Shown here: positions 8,269 to 14,322 of the stretch, in pieces | Numbering within the stretch: position 1 is the stretch's first letter | Layout: each line of letters starts with the position of its first letter | Assembly: GCF_946479685.1 (NCBI RefSeq) | Contig: NZ_CAMLGS010000042.1 | Span: forward strand, 1 to 17,900 | Direction: 5' to 3' | Length of the DNA stretch: 17,900 nucleotides | From: an uncultured Methylotenera sp. | Lineage (GTDB): Bacteria > Pseudomonadota > Gammaproteobacteria > Burkholderiales > Methylophilaceae | Made by a program: the position numbers and the translations under genes | Notes under the pieces: generated by a model | What the model saw: only the letters and a program-made list of their open reading frames with translations | Database searches by the model: none | What the model was told of the DNA's origin: nothing

Positions 8269-9393
8269 ATGAAGGAAGCAAAAGTTCCATTTTTAGACCT
8301 TAAGGCTGCTTATAGCGAGTTACAGCAAGAGTTGGATGAGGCAGTGCTTAGAGCTAGTCGCTCTGGCTGGTATATCGGCGGCCCTGAGGTAGAGCGTTTT
8401 GAGGCTGACTTTGCGGCTTACACTGAAGCTAAATATTGTGTTGGCGTAGGTAATGGCTTAGATGCTCTAACGCTGGCATTGCGTGCGCTAGACATAGGTG
8501 CGGGTGATGAGGTGATTGTGCCTTCGCATACGTTTATTGCCACATGGTTGGCGGTCAGTGCAGTGGGTGCTAAGCCCATTCCGGTCGAGCCGGCTGAGGG
8601 TAGCTACAATATTGACATTGCCAGTATCGAGCGTTTTATTACCCCTCGTACCAAAGCCATTATGCCCGTGCATTTATACGGCATGCCTGTGGATATGGAT
8701 GCAATTTGTGCATTAGCCAAAAAACATGGTCTGGCTGTGGTGGAAGATGCGGCACAAGCACATGGTGCCAAGGTGCGTGGCAAGAAAATTGGCAGCCACG
8801 GTGATGTGGTTGCCTGGAGTTTCTACCCTGGCAAGAATTTAGGTGCATTGGGTGATGGCGGCGCCATTACCACTAATAATGAAGCCATTGCTTCCCGCGT
8901 ACGTGAGCTTGGTAATTATGGCTCTGCAGTCAAATATTACAATGATGAACGTGGTGTTAACAGTCGCTTAGATCCCGTCCAGGCTGCGGCGCTTTCGGTG
9001 AAGCTCAAATATCTTGATGCATGGAATCATCGGCGTCAGCATATTGCAAAAACATATAGCCAGGTATTGGGCGGCTTAGCTTTAGGCTTGCCTCAGGTGC
9101 CAGCATGGGCAGAGCCAGTGTGGCACTTATATGTGGTGGCGACGCCGGCGCGTGACATATTGCAATCGCAATTAGCAGCGGCTGGCATACAAACCTTGAT
9201 TCATTATCCAGTACCGCCTCATCTGCAAAAGGCCTACCATGCGCTTGATATCCAGGCTGGCAGTTTACCGGTGGCTGAGCGCTTGGCAAAGCAGGTGCTA
9301 AGTTTGCCCATGGGACCACATCTGACCGCCACTGATACCGAGTATGTACACTCGGTATTAACATCAGCTTGCCCCGTGTTAAGCCAATCATAA
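8269..9393 (+). CDS. fdtB: PLP-dependent sugar-3-aminotransferase, FdtB/DegT family
   Basis: DegT/DnrJ/EryC1/StrS aminotransferase predicted to aminate the dTDP-6-deoxy-hex-3-ulose made by FdtA, using PLP and an amino donor such as glutamate. Family landmarks are [10 protein letters not shown] at the N-terminus, [40 protein letters not shown], and [16 protein letters not shown], whose Lys (K189) should form the PLP Schiff base. The ATG at 8269 is chosen because AGGTGGA at 8256-8262 stands 6 bases before it. That gives 374 residues and a short gap after fdtA instead of an overlap from a GTG at 8245. With FdtA and the FdtC-like acetyltransferase at 2535 it forms a complete three-step branch from dTDP-4-keto-6-deoxyglucose. 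Confidence 0.88.
   Translation: MKEAKVPFLDLKAAYSELQQELDEAVLRASRSGWYIGGPEVERFEADFAAYTEAKYCVGVGNGLDALTLALRALDIGAGDEVIVPSHTFIATWLAVSAVGAKPIPVEPAEGSYNIDIASIERFITPRTKAIMPVHLYGMPVDMDAICALAKKHGLAVVEDAAQAHGAKVRGKKIGSHGDVVAWSFYPGKNLGALGDGGAITTNNEAIASRVRELGNYGSAVKYYNDERGVNSRLDPVQAAALSVKLKYLDAWNHRRQHIAKTYSQVLGGLALGLPQVPAWAEPVWHLYVVATPARDILQSQLAAAGIQTLIHYPVPPHLQKAYHALDIQAGSLPVAERLAKQVLSLPMGPHLTATDTEYVHSVLTSACPVLSQS
9335..9358 (+). other. Perfect 9-bp hairpin inside the 3' end of fdtB
   Basis: ATACCGAGT, loop ATGTAC, ACTCGGTAT: a perfect inverted repeat lying about 35 bases before the fdtB stop. There is no T-run directly after it, so it is not a standard intrinsic terminator. It could affect mRNA 3' end stability or elongation, or be a chance result of codon choice. 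Confidence 0.5.
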
Positions 9394-9446
9394 TTTTTAT
9401 TAACCCCATTGATATAGAAGTAATTTTTAAAAAAGAGAATTTTTGA

Positions 9447-10475
9447 ATGAAAACGTTTTTACATGTGGGCTGTGGTCCTCTTCATCGTGACCCAGTGACG
9501 CAGCAACCTAGCCGCCCACAGGGGTTTGATCTTAATAGTTGGAATGAATTGCGTTTAGATATTAACCCGGCAGTGAATCCGGATGTAGTTGGTACAATGA
9601 CTGATATGTCGGCCGTTCCTTCTGGTAGTGTCGATGCTATTTTCTCATCACATAATATTGAGCATCTATATCCACATGAGGTGCCAATCGCGCTGGCTGA
9701 GTTTAAGCGTGTACTGCGTCCAGATGGCTTTGTGGTGATTACTTGCCCTGATTTGCAGTCAGTCTGTGCTTTGGTTGCACAAGGTAAATTAACTGAGCCA
9801 GCCTATATTTCTGCAGCAGGCCCAATTGCCCCGTTAGATATTTTATATGGCCACCGCCCGCCGATGAGTCAAGGTAACCTTTACATGTCGCACCGTTGTG
9901 GCTTTACGCTTAATGTGCTGCTTGGTACTTTAGAGTCATCAGGTTTTGCCAAAGTGGTTGGTAGCTGCAGACCAGACTATTTTGATTTATGGGCACTTGC
10001 TTGCGTGTCAGACATCGGCAATGAACAGTTGTTAAATTTAGCGCGACAATACCTGCCTGAGCAGACGGTTGAAGTCAATCAAAGCGAGCAAGCTGCACAA
10101 GATATGCAACAAGCAATTCAGGATGTATTAAGCCTTGCGCAAACGCATCAGCAAAATGGCAACTTGGCCGAAGCACAAAGCTTGTATTTGGAGATACTAA
10201 ATATTGAGCCACGGCACGCTGATGCCAACTATGGTTTGGGTTTAATTGAGGCGAATTTGAAAAGTGCGGCTGACGCGCTGCCTCGTTTAGAAATTGCAGT
10301 TGAGTCCAATCCAGCGGTTGAGCAGTACTGGGTATCCTATGTTGATGCTTTAATGCTATCTGGCATCACGCATTCTATTCCTGATGTGTTAACACTTGGT
10401 CAGCAACATGGGCTGCAGCCGGAAACTGCACAGGTATTGGCTAATGAGTTAGCCGAACTGTTAAAGGCTAAATAG
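9447..10475 (+). CDS. SAM-dependent methyltransferase fused to shared TPR module
   Basis: Residues 1-200 form a class I methyltransferase (Methyltransf_11-like). LHVGCGPLH is the SAM-binding motif I, LRLDINP is the acidic residue region that follows beta strand 2, and SSHNIEHLYPHEV, FKRVLRPDGFVVITCPD and the later SHRCGFT are typical of methyltransferases found in surface-polysaccharide loci. Residues 219-342 are the shared TPR module and end the protein. The methyl acceptor is not known from sequence. The TPR module suggests that methylation takes place on a glycan already attached to the protein, or on the protein itself, rather than on a free nucleotide sugar. The gene lies 53 bases after fdtB and 26 bases before the GT41 gene. 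Family-level call is confident; the target is inferred. Confidence 0.82.
   Translation: MKTFLHVGCGPLHRDPVTQQPSRPQGFDLNSWNELRLDINPAVNPDVVGTMTDMSAVPSGSVDAIFSSHNIEHLYPHEVPIALAEFKRVLRPDGFVVITCPDLQSVCALVAQGKLTEPAYISAAGPIAPLDILYGHRPPMSQGNLYMSHRCGFTLNVLLGTLESSGFAKVVGSCRPDYFDLWALACVSDIGNEQLLNLARQYLPEQTVEVNQSEQAAQDMQQAIQDVLSLAQTHQQNGNLAEAQSLYLEILNIEPRHADANYGLGLIEANLKSAADALPRLEIAVESNPAVEQYWVSYVDALMLSGITHSIPDVLTLGQQHGLQPETAQVLANELAELLKAK
10101..10472 (+). repeat. Shared TPR module, copy 3 (C-terminus of methyltransferase)
   Basis: Residues 219-342 of the methyltransferase. Motif order is GNLAEAQSLYLEIL, HADANYGLG, ALPRLEIAV, then EQYWVSYVDALM and LGQQHGLQPETAQ, closely matching copy 1. Here it sits at the C-terminal end instead of between two catalytic domains. 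Confidence 0.85.
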
Positions 10476-10501
10476 CTTTTACGTATGCTGATGTCTGATG
10501 G

Positions 10502-12601
10502 ATGTGGTTTATTAATATGATTCAGAACACTGAAGACATCACGCGAACACTGCATCAAGCAATACAGTTGCATGAGTCTGGCGACCTGCCTGAAGCAGAG
10601 CAACTGTTGCGTGCTATCTTGGCTGTAGACTCACAGCAAATACAAGCCAATTACCATTTAGGTGCATTGTTGCTTGAAAGCCTAAGGGCATCAGATAGCT
10701 TACCCTATTTCAATACAGCGCTGGAGGCTGACCCTCAGCAGGCACAGCACTGGCTGAGCTATATTGAGGCATTGATTGATGCTAACCAATTTGAAGATGC
10801 CAGGCTGGTGCTAACCTATGGACGTGATGCCGGCCTTGGTGGTGAGCCAGTTGATTATTTGGAGCAGTTGCTAACGCAGCGGCAAGAAGAAACCTTACAG
10901 GCGTTAGCCACGGCCCAAGAGCACGTACCCCTTACGCACATACAAGAAAAGTTAATTCAACTATTTCTCAGTAAACGTTATCAGTCCGTTGAAATTGCAT
11001 TGCAACCTTTGCTAGCAACTTATCCAAAATGGCTGGTCGGTTGGAAAATGCTGAGTGATATTTTGCTAGTGCAGAAGAAAGATGCTAGGTCAGCTGCGGC
11101 ACAAGCCTTAGCATTGAATACAGAAGATGCGCAGGAGCATTGTTATTACGGTTTGGTGCTAAAAGGGCAGGGCGATTTAGTCGGTGCCGCTGCCGCTTTT
11201 AAGCATGCGCTCAAGCTGCAGCCTGATTATGCTGCGGCCTATAACAATCTAGGCATTGTCACTAAAGATATGGGGGATGTAGCTGCGGCTGTGGCGTATT
11301 ATCGTAAAGCGCTCGCTATTAATCCTGGTTACGCTAGCTGTTATAGTAATTTATTATTTTGCCTTTCACATTCAGATCTTGTCAGTGCCGACGATTTATT
11401 GACTGAGCACCGTAAATTTGGTGCTCAGTATGAAGCTGTATATAAGGCTGCTTGGCCTAAGCACTCTCATCAATTCAGTGTAACTAAATGCCTGAATGTT
11501 GGTTTTGTGTCTGCCGATTTTAGAGAGCACTCTTTAGCCAACTTTTTTGAGCCTGTACTCAAACATCTGTCGCTAGAGGCTGGTATTGTATTGTACGCTT
11601 ACGCGAACAATGCAATTGAAGACGACGTTACACTACGACTTAAGCCCCAATTTAAACAGTGGCATAAAGTTGATGCATTAAGCGATGCAGAGCTCGCTAC
11701 AAAGATTCGTAGCGATAAAATTGATATCCTCATTGATTTAGATGGGCATACCTCTGGTAATCGGCTAATTAGCTTTGCGATGAAACCTGCACCCATCCAA
11801 ATTAGCTGGCTGGGTTATCTCGCTACCACTGGCTTGACGGCGATGGATTACTATCTGGCGGATGCCTATCTGTTACCACCAGAGCGATTTGATCAGCAGT
11901 TTACGGAAAAAATAGTGCAGTTATCTGCCAATGCACCGTTTACTCCATCAGTTTTGTCACCAGAGGTGCACGCTTTGCCTGCACTTAATAATGGCTTTAT
12001 CACCTTCGGCTGCTTTAATCGTGTGGAAAAAATCACGCCTAGCGTCATTAAGTTATGGTCAGCGTTATTAAATGCGGTGCCCAATGCAAAACTATTATTA
12101 GGTGCAATGCCAAAAGACGGTAGTTATGATGGCTTGATGAATGAATTTCTCAGTCATGCCATTACTATGGATAGGATAATTATTCATCCTCGCAGTAGCA
12201 TGGAGAATTACCTGAAGTTGCATGATCTAGTTGATGTTTGCTTAGATACCTTTCCATCAAATGGAGTGACCACAACTTGTCACGCGGCATGGATGGGGGT
12301 GCCAACTCTATGCGTAGAGGGGCAAAGTCTTATGAGCCGTGGCGCAATGGCCGTGATGTTGCATTTAGGTTTGCCTGAGTTTGTGGTGCAATCGCATGAA
12401 GAATTCATCAATAAAGGTATTTATTTAGCGGAACATTTGCAATATTTATCTGAAGTGCGCGCAGCTTTACGCGAGAAATTTAATGATTCTGCACTGAATC
12501 AGCCGCAGAAAATTAGTGAGAATTTAGCAACGGCATTGCGCGTAATGTGGACTAGATGGTGCAAAAACCAACCTGTTATGTCCTTCAAAGCGTCAGAATG
12601 A
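10502..12601 (+). CDS. TPR-containing O-linked glycosyltransferase, GT41 (SPINDLY/OGT-like)
   Basis: Likely the enzyme that places the first sugar on Ser/Thr of a protein acceptor in the cytoplasm. Residues about 6-123 are the most diverged copy of the shared TPR module. Two further canonical TPRs follow (around residues 209-285, with AAYNNLG and ALAINPGYASCYSNL). The GT41 catalytic region starts near residue 330: VGFVSADFREHSLANFFEP (His at about 343, the position of a conserved OGT His), IDILIDLDGHTSGNRL, PAPIQISWLGYLATTGL, FITFGCFNRVEKITP, and VDVCLDTFPSNGVTTTCHA followed by WMGVPTLCVEG, which form the UDP-sugar-binding end. The start is uncertain: ATG 10502 and ATG 10517 are both weakly supported. 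The gene ends 333 bases before fliC, so flagellin is the best candidate substrate. Confidence 0.88.
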   Translation: MWFINMIQNTEDITRTLHQAIQLHESGDLPEAEQLLRAILAVDSQQIQANYHLGALLLESLRASDSLPYFNTALEADPQQAQHWLSYIEALIDANQFEDARLVLTYGRDAGLGGEPVDYLEQLLTQRQEETLQALATAQEHVPLTHIQEKLIQLFLSKRYQSVEIALQPLLATYPKWLVGWKMLSDILLVQKKDARSAAAQALALNTEDAQEHCYYGLVLKGQGDLVGAAAAFKHALKLQPDYAAAYNNLGIVTKDMGDVAAAVAYYRKALAINPGYASCYSNLLFCLSHSDLVSADDLLTEHRKFGAQYEAVYKAAWPKHSHQFSVTKCLNVGFVSADFREHSLANFFEPVLKHLSLEAGIVLYAYANNAIEDDVTLRLKPQFKQWHKVDALSDAELATKIRSDKIDILIDLDGHTSGNRLISFAMKPAPIQISWLGYLATTGLTAMDYYLADAYLLPPERFDQQFTEKIVQLSANAPFTPSVLSPEVHALPALNNGFITFGCFNRVEKITPSVIKLWSALLNAVPNAKLLLGAMPKDGSYDGLMNEFLSHAITMDRIIIHPRSSMENYLKLHDLVDVCLDTFPSNGVTTTCHAAWMGVPTLCVEGQSLMSRGAMAVMLHLGLPEFVVQSHEEFINKGIYLAEHLQYLSEVRAALREKFNDSALNQPQKISENLATALRVMWTRWCKNQPVMSFKASE
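10517..10870 (+). repeat. Shared TPR module, copy 4 (N-terminus of GT41 protein)
   Basis: The most diverged copy: GDLPEAEQLLRAIL, IQANYHLGAL, SLPYFNTAL, then AQHWLSYIEALI and LTYGRDAGLGGEP. The motif order and spacing are still those of the other three copies. Confidence 0.75.
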
Positions 12602-12785
12602 ATAATACTGTTAAATAATATAGTCATTAATAATCAATGGTTTGTTTTTATTTTCTGTATTATCTCCACCATCAATCTCTAAATTCTTGCTAAATTTACA
12701 TTAAAGATTTTTTTAATTGAACCGATATCCTAAACATCAGGATTGCTTAATCAACAGCTGATATAGAAAGTGTAATTAAAGAAAT

Positions 12786-12813
12786 TCAGAATTTAAAAAA
12801 TATTTAAATCTGA
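12786..12813 (+). promoter_or_regulatory. Imperfect AT-rich dyad just upstream of the fliC promoter
   Basis: TCAG, a one-base bulge, ATTTAAA, a five-base centre, TTTAAAT, CTGA. It ends 3 bases before the -35 element. It may be an operator for a flagellar regulator, an UP-like element for RNA polymerase alpha, or only an AT-rich coincidence. Confidence 0.4.
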
Positions 12814-12816
12814 CCC

Positions 12817-12843
12817 TAAACTTTCTAAAAAACTGTCCGATAA
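12817..12843 (+). promoter_or_regulatory. Sigma-28 (FliA) promoter of fliC
   Basis: TAAACTTT, 11 bases, TCCGATAA. The consensus for FliA promoters is TAAAGTTT-N11-GCCGATAA, so each half differs at one position and the spacing is exact. Transcription should begin near 12850, giving a leader of about 85 bases. This places fliC among late (class III) flagellar genes. Confidence 0.88.
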
Positions 12844-12922
12844 ATGAAATAACAGCAGCGCAAATTGAACTGAATCTGCAAAGCTAAAGGCAATAAGATG
12901 TAGTTGTAATTAACTAAATATT

Positions 12923-12927
12923 AGGAG
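12923..12927 (+). promoter_or_regulatory. Strong ribosome binding site of fliC
   Basis: AGGAG, 7 bases before ATG 12935. A small TAGTT/AACTA stem (12901-12916) precedes it in the leader. Confidence 0.75.
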
Positions 12928-12934
12928 ATTTATC

Positions 12935-13732
12935 ATGGCTTCAGTTATCAATACAAACATTGCGTCATTAAACACACAACGTAATTTATCATCTTCACAA
13001 AGTGCATTAAATACATCATTACAACGTTTGTCATCAGGCTTACGTATCAACAGCTCAAAAGATGACGCTGCTGGCTTGGCAATTGCTACACGTATGGACT
13101 CACAAGTACGTGGTCAACAAGTTGCAATCCGTAACGCAAATGATGCAATCTCTTTCGCACAAGTTGCTGAGGGTGGTTTAGCTAAACAAACTGATGCATT
13201 GCAACGTATGCGTGAACTGGCTGTGCAATCACTAAACGGTACTAACACAAGTACAGACCGTGCAAACCTAGATGCTGAATTTACACAGTTATCAGCTGAG
13301 GTGACACGTCTTTCAACCGCAACTAAATTCAACGGTACTTCAGTGTTCGGTGCTGCTCAAACTTTCCAAGTAGGTGCAGACGCTGGCGACACCATCACTA
13401 CTGCATCTGTAGCAGCAGCGACTATCTCAGGTAACGTTTCATCAGTAGCTTCTGCATCTACAGCGATTACCGCAATTGATGCTGCATTGACTGCTGCAAA
13501 TACTAACCGTGCAACATTGGGTGCGATCCAAAACCGCTTTGAGTCTGTAGTAAGCAACTTGCAAATCTCAGTTGAGAACCAAGCAGCAGCTAAATCACGT
13601 ATCATGGATGCAGATTTCGCAGCAGAGACAGCTAACTTGACACGCGGTCAAATCTTGCAACAAGCAGGTACAGCGATGTTAGCGCAAGCAAACTCACTAC
13701 CTAACAATGTGTTGTCACTGTTAAGAGGTTAA
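12935..13732 (+). CDS. fliC: Flagellin (short, D0/D1 type)
   Basis: Structural subunit of the flagellar filament, exported by the flagellar type III system. At 265 residues it is much shorter than enterobacterial flagellins and lacks the D2/D3 outer domains. The N-terminal region (ASVINTNIASLNTQRNL, LSSGLRINSSKDDAAGLAIA) and C-terminal region (FAAETANLTRGQILQQAG, NVLSLLRG) are classic D0/D1 sequences. The link between them, residues 153-179, has 12 Ser/Thr in 27 positions and is the likely exposed and glycosylated surface. The protein contains no Cys, Trp, Tyr or His. It has its own sigma-28 promoter, a strong ribosome binding site and a downstream hairpin terminator, all fitting very high expression. 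The adjacent GT41 and TPR-bearing enzymes are its probable modifiers. Confidence 0.97.
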   Translation: MASVINTNIASLNTQRNLSSSQSALNTSLQRLSSGLRINSSKDDAAGLAIATRMDSQVRGQQVAIRNANDAISFAQVAEGGLAKQTDALQRMRELAVQSLNGTNTSTDRANLDAEFTQLSAEVTRLSTATKFNGTSVFGAAQTFQVGADAGDTITTASVAAATISGNVSSVASASTAITAIDAALTAANTNRATLGAIQNRFESVVSNLQISVENQAAAKSRIMDADFAAETANLTRGQILQQAGTAMLAQANSLPNNVLSLLRG

Positions 13733-13755
13733 TAGCCTAGTAGGACCCTTAACAC

Positions 13756-13786
13756 CCCACAGGACTGATCATCCTGTGGGATTTTT
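13756..13786 (+). terminator. Intrinsic terminator between fliC and flaG
   Basis: CCCACAGGA, loop CTGATCA, TCCTGTGGG, then A and five Ts: a perfect 9-bp GC-rich stem with a short T-run. It starts 23 bases after the fliC stop and ends directly before the flaG ribosome binding site. Partial readthrough would give abundant fliC message and little flaG message. Confidence 0.88.
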
Positions 13787-13800
13787 AGGAGGATGAAATC

Positions 13801-14175
13801 ATGTTTAGTACACCAATAGATGGTTATGGTGCAGTAAAAAATCAGGCCGCCGCGCAAAGTATTGCCGGGGGCCAAAATGCTATTTCAGGCCAGGCAGGCG
13901 CTAAGGCCGTGGAAAATGTCAAGCCGGAAGTCAGGCAGTCTGCAGAAGTGGATAAAGCAACTTTAGCAAATGCGGTGAATAAGCTGAATGAGCTTGTTGC
14001 GCCAGCGTTGCAAAGCGTTCAGTTTAAGATGGATGAAGAATCTGATCGTGTAATCGTTCAAGTTGTTGATACAGCGACCGATAAAGTATTAAGACAAATA
14101 CCTAATGAAGAAGTTTTAGCATTTTCTAAAACTTTAGGTAGATTGCAGGGTCTAGTAGTTAGAGAACAAGCCTAA
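13801..14175 (+). CDS. flaG: FlaG family flagellar protein
   Basis: FlaG (124 residues) is a small protein of polar-flagellum bacteria linked to control of filament length. The C-terminal two thirds show the family pattern: VNKLNELVAPALQSVQFKMD, then ESDRVIVQVVDTATDKVLRQIP and EEVLAFSKTLGRLQGLVV. The N-terminal 45 residues are low in conserved signal and rich in Ala, Gly and Gln, as is usual. AGGAGG at 13787-13792 stands 8 bases before the ATG and abuts the fliC terminator. No separate promoter was seen, so it probably depends on readthrough from fliC. Confidence 0.9.
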   Translation: MFSTPIDGYGAVKNQAAAQSIAGGQNAISGQAGAKAVENVKPEVRQSAEVDKATLANAVNKLNELVAPALQSVQFKMDEESDRVIVQVVDTATDKVLRQIPNEEVLAFSKTLGRLQGLVVREQA

Positions 14176-14276
14176 TCGGCAATAAGAAGCTTATTTTGAT
14201 GCTTTATTAGGTAAATGAATTGTTGTTTATAAACTATGCTTGTTAAATTAAATGGTTTTGTGTTGTTTAGTGTGCG

Positions 14277-14293
14277 AAATGTGACAAACATTT
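14277..14293 (+). other. Small inverted repeat upstream of fliD
   Basis: AAATGT, GACAA, ACATTT: a perfect 6-bp dyad ending 30 bases before the fliD ATG in the 147-base flaG-fliD gap. It could be an operator half-site pair or a small leader stem. No sigma-28 promoter was found in this gap. Confidence 0.3.
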
Positions 14294-14322
14294 AACGAGT
14301 AATTTTAACGAGGAGAATCAAT

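Larger units (their letters stand above)
12602..12934 (+). other. AT-rich intergenic region before fliC
   Basis: 333 bases without a plausible gene, strongly AT-rich. It holds an imperfect AT-rich dyad (12786-12813), a sigma-28 promoter (12817-12843) and the fliC leader. No convincing terminator for the glycosylation operon was seen. A weak ATCCT/AGGAT inverted repeat at 12727-12743 lacks a T-run. Confidence 0.7.

Noticed and set aside
9005..9409. Minus-strand ORF opposite fdtB
   Set aside because: Fully contained in a well-supported aminotransferase gene and shows no recognisable motif.
12727..12743. ATCCT/AGGAT inverted repeat as terminator of the glycosylation operon
   Set aside because: Only five base pairs and no following T-run.
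14221..14310. Possible sigma-28 promoter for fliD around TAAATGGT and GTGCGAAAT
   Set aside because: The spacing does not give N11 between TAAA-like and CCGATAA-like halves, and the -10 half matches poorly.
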